Below, one piece after another: positions 1 through 6,130 of a stretch of 6,130 bases of DNA. Below the pieces are notes generated by a model. That model was not told where the DNA came from, did no database searches, and saw only the letters and a program-made list of their open reading frames with translations. Positions within the stretch are counted from its first letter, which is position 1. Every line of letters begins with the position of its first letter. This DNA comes from Maricaulis sp. (GTDB lineage: Bacteria; Pseudomonadota; Alphaproteobacteria; Caulobacterales; Maricaulaceae). The position numbers and the translations under genes were made by a program. The stretch is from positions 1 to 6,130 of the forward strand of contig NZLV01000115.1 of NCBI GenBank assembly GCA_002694345.1, read 5' to 3'.

Positions 1-2757
1 TCCCATCTCTATCTGGTCGACGGGTCGGGCTATATTTTCCGGGCCTATCATGCGCTGCCGCCGCTGACGCGGACAGACGGGACGCCGGTGGGGGCGGTGC
101 AGGGGTTCTGCAACATGTTGTGGAAGCTGCTGGAGGATCTGAAGGGCGAGGATGCGCCCTCGCACCTGGCGGTGATCTTCGACCATTCCGGCAAGTCCTT
201 CCGCAATGAGATGTATGACCAGTACAAGGCGCACCGGCCGCCGGCACCGGAGGATCTGGTGCCGCAATTCTCCATCATCCGCGATGCGACGCGCGCCTTT
301 GGCACGCCTTGTGTGGAGCTGGAGAATTACGAGGCCGACGACATCATCGCGACCTATGCCCGCCAGGCCGAGGCGAAGGGCGCGAAAGTGACCATCGTGT
401 CTTCGGACAAGGATCTGATGCAGCTGGTCAGCGACCAGGTGGAGATGTTCGATGCGATGAAGAACAAGCGCATCGAGGCGGAACAAGTGGTCGAGAAATT
501 CGGCGTCGGGCCGGACAAGGTGATCGATATCCAGTCCCTGGCCGGGGACAGTGTCGACAATGTGCCGGGCGTGCCGGGGATCGGCATCAAGACCGCCGCC
601 CTGCTGATCAATGAATATGGTGATCTGGACACGCTGCTGGAGCGGGCCGGCGAGATCAAACAGAAGGGGCGCCGCGAAAAACTGCTGGCCCATGCCGAGG
701 ATGCGCGGATTTCCCGTCAGCTGGTGACGCTGAAAACCGATACGCCGGTCGTCGACGACATGGACGAGTTCGGTCTGTGCGATCCCGATCCCGAAGTCCT
801 GGTGCCCTTCCTGAAAGAGATGGAATTCCGCACCTTCACCCGCAAGGTGGAAGAGGCGCTGGGCGGACCGGCGGCGGACGAGACCGGTGATGCCACCGCG
901 CCGATCAATCGCGATGCCTATGAGTGCGTGACGACGATGGAGGCGCTGAACGCCTGGATCGAGCGGGCGCGCGAGGCGGGTGTGGTGGCGGTGGATACCG
1001 AGACCGATGCCCTCTCCGCGACGGCCTCCGGCCTGGTCGGTGTGTCGATGGCGACCGCGCCGGGTGTGGCCTGTTACATCCCGCTGGCCCATATCGATCC
1101 GGCCAGCACGGGCGACATGTTTGATACCGGCAAGGCGCCGGACCAGCTGGACATGGACACCGCCCTGAAGGCGCTGAAGGATTTGCTGGAGGACAAGACC
1201 GTCCTGAAGGTGGGTCAGAACATCAAGTATGATCTGGGCGTGCTGTCGCGCTATGGCATCCATGTCGCGCCCTATGACGACACGATGCTGCTGTCCTATG
1301 TGATGGATGCCGGCCTGCACAAGCATGGCATGGATGAGCTGGCCGAGCTGCATCTGGGCCATGCCTGCATCCCGTTCAAGGAAATCTGCGGCACGGGCAA
1401 GAACCAGATCAGTTTCGACAAGGTGCCGCTGGACAAGGCCACGCAATATGCGGCGGAAGACGCCGATGTGACGCTTCGCCTGTGGGAAATCCTGAAACCG
1501 GCCCTGGTCGCGAAGAAGAAGGCGACGGTCTACGAGACGCTGGAACGGCCCATGGCCAAGGTGCTCTCGGACATGGAACGGGCGGGCATCAAGGTCGATC
1601 CGGACCAGTTGCGCCAGCTCTCCTCGGACTTTTCCCAGAAAATGGCGGCCGCCGAAGCGCAGGCGCATGAAGCGGCGGGGCGCGAGTTCAATCTGGGCTC
1701 GCCCAAGCAGATCGGGGAAATCCTGTTCGGTGAGATGGGCCTGCCCGGCGGCAAGAAGACCAAGACCGGCGCCTGGTCGACCGATGCGGCCGTGCTGGAC
1801 GAGCTGGCGGCGGCGGGCCATGAACTGCCGGTGGCGCTGCTGGAATACCGGCAATACCAGAAGCTGAAATCCACCTATTCGGACTCGCTCTTCGACCATA
1901 TCAATCCGTCGACCAAGCGGGTGCATGGCTCTTTCTCTCTGGCGGCGACGACGACGGGACGCCTGTCCTCGACCGAGCCCAATCTGCAGAACATTCCGAT
2001 CCGCACCGAGGCCGGCCGCAAGATCCGCGAAGTGTTCATCGCCGAGCCGGGCAATTGCCTGGTCGCGGCCGACTATTCCCAGGTGGAGCTGCGCCTGCTG
2101 GCCCATATCGCCGGCGTGGACAGTCTGAAACAGGCCTTCCGCGACGGGGTGGACATCCACGCCATGACGGCGTCGGAAGTCTTCGGCGTGCCGATCGAGG
2201 GCATGGACCCGATGGTCCGCCGCAAGGCCAAGGCGATCAATTTCGGCGTGATCTACGGCATTTCCGCCTTCGGCCTGGCCAACCAGATCGATGTCTCCCG
2301 CGAGGAGGCCAAGGCCTTCATCGAGGCCTATTTCGAGAAATTCCCCGGCATTGCGGACTATATGGAACGCATGAAAACCGAGGTGAAGGAAAAGGGCTAT
2401 GTGGAGACGATCTTCGGCCGCCGCGCCCACTTCCCTTCCATCAAGGACAAGAATCCGAACATGCGCATGTTCGCGGAACGCCAGGCCATCAATGCCCCGA
2501 TCCAGGGCAGCGCCGCCGACGTCATCCGCCGCGCCATGATCCGCATGGACGACGCCCTGAAGGCCGCCAAACTGGACGCCCGCATGCTCTTGCAGGTGCA
2601 TGATGAACTGGTCTTCGAAGTGCCGGAAAACCAGGCGCAGGATTTGATAGCGCTGGCGTCAAAAGTGATGAGCGAGGCCTGCGCGCCGGCGCTGGAGCTG
2701 AGCGTGCCGCTGGAGGTCGATGCCAAGGCCGGGGCGAGTTGGGCTGAGGCGCATTAG
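1..2757 (+). CDS. polA: DNA polymerase I (5' end just outside window)
   Basis: DNA polymerase I fills gaps during excision repair and replaces Okazaki RNA primers. The reading frame is open from base 1, giving 918 residues ending at TAG. The first GTG (88) is not the start, because the preceding residues (LVDGSGYIFRAYHALPPL) are the conserved N-terminus of the flap-nuclease domain; probably only the first codon or a few are missing. Numbering from base 1, the 5'-3' exonuclease domain (about 1-280) has metal-site acidic residues at D7, YEADD (110-114) and D136/D138, plus a helix-hairpin-helix loop GDSVDNVPGVPGIG (182-195). The 3'-5' exonuclease domain (about 310-500) has DTE (D332, E334), D411 and YAAED (Y483, D487), so proofreading should be active. 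The polymerase domain has motif A DYSQVE (D691, E696), motif B R740/K744/F748/Y752 and motif C HDE (867-869). F748 matches the E. coli F762 position. Length is normal and no lesion is visible. Function is inferred from these family motifs. Confidence 0.97.
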   Translation, partial: SHLYLVDGSGYIFRAYHALPPLTRTDGTPVGAVQGFCNMLWKLLEDLKGEDAPSHLAVIFDHSGKSFRNEMYDQYKAHRPPAPEDLVPQFSIIRDATRAFGTPCVELENYEADDIIATYARQAEAKGAKVTIVSSDKDLMQLVSDQVEMFDAMKNKRIEAEQVVEKFGVGPDKVIDIQSLAGDSVDNVPGVPGIGIKTAALLINEYGDLDTLLERAGEIKQKGRREKLLAHAEDARISRQLVTLKTDTPVVDDMDEFGLCDPDPEVLVPFLKEMEFRTFTRKVEEALGGPAADETGDATAPINRDAYECVTTMEALNAWIERAREAGVVAVDTETDALSATASGLVGVSMATAPGVACYIPLAHIDPASTGDMFDTGKAPDQLDMDTALKALKDLLEDKTVLKVGQNIKYDLGVLSRYGIHVAPYDDTMLLSYVMDAGLHKHGMDELAELHLGHACIPFKEICGTGKNQISFDKVPLDKATQYAAEDADVTLRLWEILKPALVAKKKATVYETLERPMAKVLSDMERAGIKVDPDQLRQLSSDFSQKMAAAEAQAHEAAGREFNLGSPKQIGEILFGEMGLPGGKKTKTGAWSTDAAVLDELAAAGHELPVALLEYRQYQKLKSTYSDSLFDHINPSTKRVHGSFSLAATTTGRLSSTEPNLQNIPIRTEAGRKIREVFIAEPGNCLVAADYSQVELRLLAHIAGVDSLKQAFRDGVDIHAMTASEVFGVPIEGMDPMVRRKAKAINFGVIYGISAFGLANQIDVSREEAKAFIEAYFEKFPGIADYMERMKTEVKEKGYVETIFGRRAHFPSIKDKNPNMRMFAERQAINAPIQGSAADVIRRAMIRMDDALKAAKLDARMLLQVHDELVFEVPENQAQDLIALASKVMSEACAPALELSVPLEVDAKAGASWAEAH

Positions 2758-2767
2758 GCCAAAACAA

Positions 2768-2872
2768 CCGTCATCCCGGCGAATGCCGGGACCCAGATCA
2801 AATGATCGGTTTGGCCAATCCTGGCATCATTACGCTTTATGAACTGGGCCCTGACCTTCGTCAGGGTGACGG
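2768..2872. repeat. palindromic intergenic repeat, element A
   Basis: This 105-bp element starts 10 bp after the polA stop. Its ends pair: CCGTCA (2768-2773) with TGACGG (2867-2872). Inside are a left hairpin TCCCGGC-GAAT-GCCGGGA (2774-2791), a central stem CCCAG (2792-2796) with CTGGG (2844-2848), further pairing AATGAT (2801-2806) with ATCATT (2826-2831) around GCCA/TGGC, and a right hairpin CCCTGAC-CTTC-GTCAGGG (2849-2866). Folded as single-stranded DNA or RNA it makes a cloverleaf-like shape. The TCATCCCGGC...GCCGGGA core is typical of dispersed repeats between genes in many proteobacteria. It contains no credible gene. It lacks a T tract, so it is not a classical terminator, although it could stabilise the 3' end of polA mRNA. 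Whether it is dispersed in this genome cannot be seen from one window. Confidence 0.75.
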
Positions 2873-2894
2873 TGATGGTTCTGCGCAATCCTTA

Positions 2895-3028
2895 TTTGTC
2901 ATCCCGGATGGAAGCCCGGCCTTGAGCCGGGTGGAGATCCGGGACCCATGCCTGCACGAGCGAGGCGCCTGGAGATGGGTCCCTGCTCTTCGCCCCGCTT
3001 TTGCGGGGCATTCGGCAGGGATGACAAA
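2895..3028. repeat. palindromic intergenic repeat, element B
   Basis: This 134-bp element follows element A after 22 bp in the same orientation. It is bounded by a perfect 11-bp inverted repeat, TTTGTCATCCC (2895-2905) and GGGATGACAAA (3018-3028). Inside are a left arm TCCCGGAT (2902-2909) pairing with ATCCGGGA (2937-2944) around a hairpin CCCGGC-CTTGA-GCCGGG (2915-2931), a central stem GGGACCCAT (2941-2949) with ATGGGTCCC (2975-2983), and a right hairpin GCCCCGC-TTTT-GCGGGGC (2992-3009). Some arms overlap by a few bases, so alternative folds compete. It shares GTCATCCCGG and GGGACCCA with element A at equivalent places but differs in loops and right hairpin. Short open frames through it are by-products of the repeat. 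No transposase or target duplication is visible. Confidence 0.78.
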
Positions 3029-3165
3029 AGAGTAGTGACTGGCGGCTTTCGACCGTTTTTGAACGATCGTGCAGTCGGCGGGATGACCTCATGCGGGTTC
3101 CCCGTTTTGCCGGGAGGGCGGATGCGGGACACACTCCGGGTCAATCACAGGCCGGGGAAGCCGAC
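3029..3165. other. leader region upstream of the CPBP gene
   Basis: This 137-bp non-coding stretch must contain any dedicated promoter of the downstream membrane-protein gene. I could not identify convincing -35 and -10 boxes: TTGAAC (3059-3064) resembles a -35 box, but no good -10 lies at normal spacing. It also holds GGGATGAC (3080-3087), the same octamer that ends element B, and a GC-rich segment with imperfect CCCCG...CCGGG symmetry (3099-3114), possibly a decayed third repeat copy. An in-frame ATG at 3091 with GGGA upstream is an alternative, less favoured start for the CPBP gene. Confidence 0.45.
3154..3160 (+). promoter_or_regulatory. ribosome binding site of the CPBP gene
   Basis: The purine run GGGGAAG ends five bases before the ATG at 3166, an acceptable Shine-Dalgarno position. 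This supports 3166 as the start rather than the in-frame ATG at 3091. The N-terminus from 3166 leads almost at once into a membrane helix, as expected for the family. Confidence 0.55.
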
Positions 3166-4014
3166 ATGAGTACCGATACCGCAACACGCCGGGATGCGTG
3201 GATATCCATCACGATCTTCCTGATGATCGTGGGCGCGACGAGCGCCGTCTTTCACTGGGCTCTGGTGACGCTGAACCCGACCAGTCTTTATGTCGGGCCG
3301 CTGATGTGGATGCCGGCCATGGCGGCTTTCGCCACCCTTTTGATCCGCGGCCGCTCGATCCGCAGTCTGCCCTGGAATTGGGGACGCTGGCGCTTCAATG
3401 CGAAGGGGTTTCTGGTCCCGGTCGTCTATGTCGGCATCACCTACGGACTGATCTATGCCTTCGGCCTGGGCGGGTTCCCGGACATCGAAACGATCGGCGA
3501 ATGGCGGGCCGAGACCGGTCTGGCGGATATTCCGCAATGGGGTCTGATCGCGGTCATGGTGGCCCTGTTGGGTACGGTGGGGGCAATCCGGGCGATGAGC
3601 ACGGTGGTGGGCGAGGAAATCGGCTGGCGCGGCTTCCTGGTCTGGGAAATGCGCAAGGTGATGCCGTTCGGAACGGTGGCCCTGGTGACCGGGCTGATCT
3701 GGTCCTTCTGGCACTGGCCGGTCGTGGTCTGGTATGGCGGCGGCGATGCGCTGACCCAGATGACGGTCTTCACCATCATGATCACCAGCATGTCCGTGGT
3801 GATGACCTATTACACGTTCAAATCCCGCAGTTTGTGGCCGGCAGTGATGTTCCATGCCGCGCACAATGTCTTCATCCAGAAGATCTTCGAGCCGCTGACT
3901 GCCTATAATGACGATACTTCGGCCTGGTCCGGCGAATATGGCTGGATGATCGCCATCGTGACCGCCGGCTTTGGCCTGGTCTACTGGTTCAAGGCCCGCA
4001 AAGAAGGCCTGTAG
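3166..4014 (+). CDS. CPBP family intramembrane glutamic endopeptidase
   Basis: This 282-residue, multi-pass membrane protein carries the signature of the CPBP (CAAX protease and bacteriocin-processing, Abi) family, glutamate-dependent intramembrane proteases related to eukaryotic Rce1. Motif 1 is EEIGWR (E150, E151, R155). Motif 2 is WSFWH (179-183), with Trp where Phe is usual. Motif 3 is HAAHN (H230, N234). These are the expected active-site residues and are all present. Hydrophobic segments lie at about 11-35, 43-61, 80-101, 124-143, 168-190, 196-216, 222-238 and 257-275. The start at 3166 is chosen for its ribosome binding site and the short polar N-terminus before the first helix; starting at 3091 would add 25 polar residues. 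Bacterial members have been linked to bacteriocin self-immunity, peptide processing and membrane-protein turnover, but the substrate cannot be told here. There is no bacteriocin or prenylation gene beside it, and it is separated from polA by about 400 bp of repeats, so it is probably transcribed alone. Confidence 0.87.
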   Translation: MSTDTATRRDAWISITIFLMIVGATSAVFHWALVTLNPTSLYVGPLMWMPAMAAFATLLIRGRSIRSLPWNWGRWRFNAKGFLVPVVYVGITYGLIYAFGLGGFPDIETIGEWRAETGLADIPQWGLIAVMVALLGTVGAIRAMSTVVGEEIGWRGFLVWEMRKVMPFGTVALVTGLIWSFWHWPVVVWYGGGDALTQMTVFTIMITSMSVVMTYYTFKSRSLWPAVMFHAAHNVFIQKIFEPLTAYNDDTSAWSGEYGWMIAIVTAGFGLVYWFKARKEGL

Positions 4015-4028
4015 GTTCGCGCGAACCT
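4013..4028. repeat. 16-bp perfect palindrome at the CPBP gene's stop codon
   Basis: AGGTTCGCGCGAACCT is fully self-complementary. It begins within the TAG stop codon (4012-4014) and ends six bases before the A tract of the terminator. It may form an accessory hairpin at the transcript end, or be a binding site for a dimeric protein. No function is shown by the sequence. Confidence 0.6.
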
Positions 4029-4033
4029 CAAAG

Positions 4034-4069
4034 AAAAACGCCCGCCGGAGCGATCCAGCGGGCGTTTTT
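4034..4069. terminator. bidirectional rho-independent terminator between CPBP gene and gyrB
   Basis: A 7-bp GC stem CGCCCGC (4039-4045) / GCGGGCG (4058-4064) is flanked by AAAAA (4034-4038) and TTTTTT (4065-4070), which extend the pairing. Inside, GGA-GCGA-TCC (4047-4056) gives an inner 3-bp stem on a GNRA-type GCGA tetraloop, after one C-A mismatch. A T tract follows the stem on both strands. It therefore suits the + strand gene ending at 4014 and the - strand gyrB ending at 4090, about 20 bases away on either side. Confidence 0.92.
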
Positions 4070-4089
4070 TGTGTCCGGTTGATGCGGGC

Positions 4090-6130
4090 CTAGGCGTCGA
4101 CCTCGGCCTCCAGCGCGTGTTCCTGGATGAATTCCCGGCGCGGCTCGACGACATCACCCATGAGCTTGGTGAAAAGCTCGTCGGCGGTGTCGGCATGGGT
4201 CACGGAGACCTGCAGCAGCGAGCGGGCATTGGGATCGAGCGTGGTTTCCCAGAGCTGGCCCGGGTTCATTTCGCCCAGACCCTTATAGCGCTGGATCTTC
4301 ATGCCCTTGGCCCCGGCAGTGGTGACCGCATCGATCAGCTGGCTGGGCGAATTGATCACGATCGTGCCGGATTTCGGCGCGAAGATCGCCGGGCCGGCAT
4401 AGTCGCTGGCGATGGTCGCGGCCCGCTCGGACAGGCGCTTGGCGTCCGGGCTTTCCCGCAGATTGGCATCGAGCACGACGGTCTCGGTCACGCCGCGCAC
4501 TTCGCGCGACAGGACAAGGCCCATGCCCTCACCCATTTCGGCCGACCAATTGTCCTCGCCCTCGTCGGAGACGGCGTTGAGACGGTCGGCGGCGAGCTTG
4601 AGCGCTTCGGCAGACGGTTCCAGGATGAGCGCGCCGGCCAGGGCGGCGGCCTCGAGGGCGAAACCGGGGGCGCGGGCGGTCATGCGATCAACGGAGAGCT
4701 TGACGCCGCGCGCCGCAGAGACGCGTTCGGTCAGGTCCTGACCGGAGATCACCTCGCCGGATTTCAGGGTCAGCGTGGCCTCGGAGACGCCTTCCTCGAT
4801 GAGGTAGGCATCCATCTCGGCCTGGTCCTTCACATAGCGTTCGGACCGGCCCTTGGCGATTTTGTAGAGCGGCGGCTGGGCGATGTAGAGATAGCCGCGT
4901 TCGATCAGCTCCGGCATCTGCCGGTAGAAGAAGGTCAGCAGCAGCGTCCGGATGTGGGCACCGTCCACGTCAGCATCGGTCATGATGATGACTTTGTGGT
5001 AGCGCAGCTTCTCGTAATTGATCTGGTCGCGGCCAATCCCCGTCCCCAGCGCCGTGATCAGCGTGCCGACCTGGTCGGAGGAGAGCATCTTGTCGAAGCG
5101 CGCGCGCTCGACATTGAGGATTTTCCCGCGCAGCGGCAGGACGGCCTGGTTCTCGCGGTGACGGCCCTGTTTGGCAGAGCCGCCGGCTGAGTCACCCTCG
5201 ACGATGAAGAGTTCGGACTTGGCCGGATCCTTCTCCTGGCAGTCGGCGAGCTTGCCGGGCAGGGAGGTGATGTCGAGCGCCGACTTGCGGCGGGTCAGTT
5301 CACGCGCCTTGCGGGCGGCTTCACGGGCCGCAGCCGCCTCGATGATCTTGGAGACCACCATCTTGGCTTCGTTGGGATGTTCCTCGAACCATTCGGCCAG
5401 CGCCTCGCCGACCGCGCCCTCGACGGCGGGACGGACTTCGGAGGAGACCAGCTTGTCCTTGGTCTGCGAGGAGAATTTCGGATCGGGCACTTTCACCGAC
5501 AGCACGCAGGTCAGGCCTTCACGCGCATCATCGCCGGAGATCGCCACCTTGGCCTTGGAAGCCAGGCCGGACGAGGCCGCATAGGAATTGATGATCCGGG
5601 TCAGCGCGCCGCGGAAACCGGCCAAATGGGTACCGCCATCGCGCTGCGGGATGTTGTTGGTGAAGCAGAGGACATTCTCGTGATAGCTGTCATTCCACTC
5701 CAGCGCCGCCTCGACCGTCACGCCATCGCGCTCGCCCTGGATCAGGACGGGCGGGGTGAAGAGCGGGGTCTTGGTGCGATCGAGGTGGGAGACGAAGGCC
5801 GCGACGCCGCCCTCATACATCATCGTGTCGGAATAGGGTTCGGTGCCGCGATCATCCTTCAGCGTGATCTTCACGCCGGAGTTCAGGAAGGCGAGCTCGC
5901 GCAGGCGGTGCTCAAGCGTCGACCGGTTATACTCCGTCATGGTGAAAGTTGCCGGCGAGGCAAGGAAGCGAACACTGGTGCCGGTATAAGGCCTGCCATT
6001 GTCCAGAACGGTGCTGTCGCCAACTTCTTTGAGAGGCTCGACTGTCGCACCGCCGTCTTCAAAGCGCACATAATGCTCTTTGCCATTGCGGTGAATACGC
6101 AGTTCCAGCCAGTCAGAGAGCGCGTTCACA
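4090..6130 (-). CDS. gyrB: DNA gyrase subunit B (N-terminus outside window)
   Basis: GyrB is the ATPase subunit of gyrase, which with GyrA introduces negative supercoils into DNA. The frame is open to the right edge and 679 residues are visible. By alignment with E. coli landmarks about 113-120 residues are missing, including most of the ATP-binding fold; the full length would be near 800. Numbering visible residues from the right edge, the transducer domain has GGTHLAGF and the QTK loop (222-224, ATP-contacting K224). The TOPRIM domain has EGDSAGG (E311) and DADVD (D385, D387, D389), which bind catalytic magnesium. The 74-residue spacing between E311 and D385 equals that in E. coli. An insert of about 180 residues (about 430-610), typical of Gram-negative GyrB, precedes the tail YKGLGEMNPGQLWETT (615 onwards), whose MNPGQLW distinguishes GyrB from ParE. 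At the E. coli quinolone positions, D426 is conserved (D313) and K447 is Arg (R334), a common natural state. The gene ends in TAG and faces the shared terminator; its promoter is outside the window. Confidence 0.97.
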   Translation of the reverse strand, partial: VNALSDWLELRIHRNGKEHYVRFEDGGATVEPLKEVGDSTVLDNGRPYTGTSVRFLASPATFTMTEYNRSTLEHRLRELAFLNSGVKITLKDDRGTEPYSDTMMYEGGVAAFVSHLDRTKTPLFTPPVLIQGERDGVTVEAALEWNDSYHENVLCFTNNIPQRDGGTHLAGFRGALTRIINSYAASSGLASKAKVAISGDDAREGLTCVLSVKVPDPKFSSQTKDKLVSSEVRPAVEGAVGEALAEWFEEHPNEAKMVVSKIIEAAAAREAARKARELTRRKSALDITSLPGKLADCQEKDPAKSELFIVEGDSAGGSAKQGRHRENQAVLPLRGKILNVERARFDKMLSSDQVGTLITALGTGIGRDQINYEKLRYHKVIIMTDADVDGAHIRTLLLTFFYRQMPELIERGYLYIAQPPLYKIAKGRSERYVKDQAEMDAYLIEEGVSEATLTLKSGEVISGQDLTERVSAARGVKLSVDRMTARAPGFALEAAALAGALILEPSAEALKLAADRLNAVSDEGEDNWSAEMGEGMGLVLSREVRGVTETVVLDANLRESPDAKRLSERAATIASDYAGPAIFAPKSGTIVINSPSQLIDAVTTAGAKGMKIQRYKGLGEMNPGQLWETTLDPNARSLLQVSVTHADTADELFTKLMGDVVEPRREFIQEHALEAEVDA

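Noticed and set aside
88..90. GTG as the polA start codon.
   Set aside because: The 29 upstream codons encode the conserved LVDGSGYIFRAYHALPPL segment with catalytic D7, so the real start is left of base 1.
2055..2603. A 182-codon + strand frame inside polA.
   Set aside because: It overlaps the polymerase motifs A, B and part of C in another frame, and its Gly/Arg/Pro-rich product has no features.
2768..3028. CRISPR array made of the repeated TCATCCCGG units.
   Set aside because: There are only two full units with unlike interiors, no regular spacers, and no cas genes. The pattern is of palindromic intergenic repeats.
3059..3087. Promoter with TTGAAC (3059-3064) as -35 box for the CPBP gene.
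   Set aside because: The sequence at -10 spacing (around GATGAC, 3082-3087) is a poor match to any consensus I know, so I do not call it.
2802..3144. Several 73-81 codon frames on both strands across the repeat cluster.
   Set aside because: They are translations of palindromic repeat DNA, with mirrored composition on the two strands and no ribosome binding site I can support. Such repeats often yield spurious hypothetical proteins.
3145..3864. A 239-codon open frame on the - strand opposite the CPBP gene.
   Set aside because: The His/Asp/Gln/Arg-rich product is typical of an antisense shadow, and the + strand frame has intact family motifs and membrane helices.
4069..5190. A 373-codon open frame on the + strand opposite gyrB.
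   Set aside because: It lies wholly antisense to strongly supported gyrB codons. Its Gly/Asp/Arg/Leu-rich, low-complexity product matches no fold I recognise, and it runs through the terminator region. GC-rich genes commonly leave such antisense frames open.
6127..6129. GTG at the right edge as the gyrB start codon.
   Set aside because: It is an internal Val before NALSDWLELRI, the conserved segment around residue 120 of GyrB; the ATP-binding domain must lie beyond the window.

Overview
The window reads as ordinary chromosomal DNA from a GC-rich alphaproteobacterium. The GyrB has the long Gram-negative TOPRIM-tail insert, PolA keeps an intact proofreading domain, and the intergenic repeats begin TCATCCCGG, a style common in alphaproteobacterial genomes. 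A marine Caulobacterales/Maricaulales-type host (Maricaulis or Hyphomonas relatives) is my best guess, but this is inference from protein and repeat flavour only.

Layout. (1) Positions 1-2757, + strand: polA, DNA polymerase I, complete except for the first codon or few codons, which lie left of the window. (2) Positions 2758-3165: a gene-free interval of about 400 bp, largely filled by two tandem, same-orientation palindromic repeat elements (2768-2872 and 2895-3028). They differ in sequence but share one multi-hairpin plan. A short stretch with a possible half-copy follows, before the next gene's ribosome binding site. (3) Positions 3166-4014, + strand: a multi-pass membrane protein of the CPBP (Abi/CAAX-protease-like) family with its EExxxR and HxxxN motifs. 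(4) Positions 4013-4069: a perfect 16-bp palindrome overlapping that gene's stop codon, then a strong hairpin flanked by A and T tracts that can terminate transcription from both sides. (5) Positions 4090-6130, - strand: gyrB, DNA gyrase subunit B, lacking about the first 115-120 residues beyond the right edge.

PolA and GyrB are housekeeping proteins for DNA repair/replication and supercoiling. They are transcribed towards each other and do not form an operon. The CPBP gene is the only accessory-looking gene. I see no CRISPR array, tRNA, rRNA, transposase, toxin-antitoxin pair or other clear defence cassette. The most interesting content is non-coding: the paired repeat elements and the palindrome at the convergent gene end. 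I found no convincing new multi-gene system.
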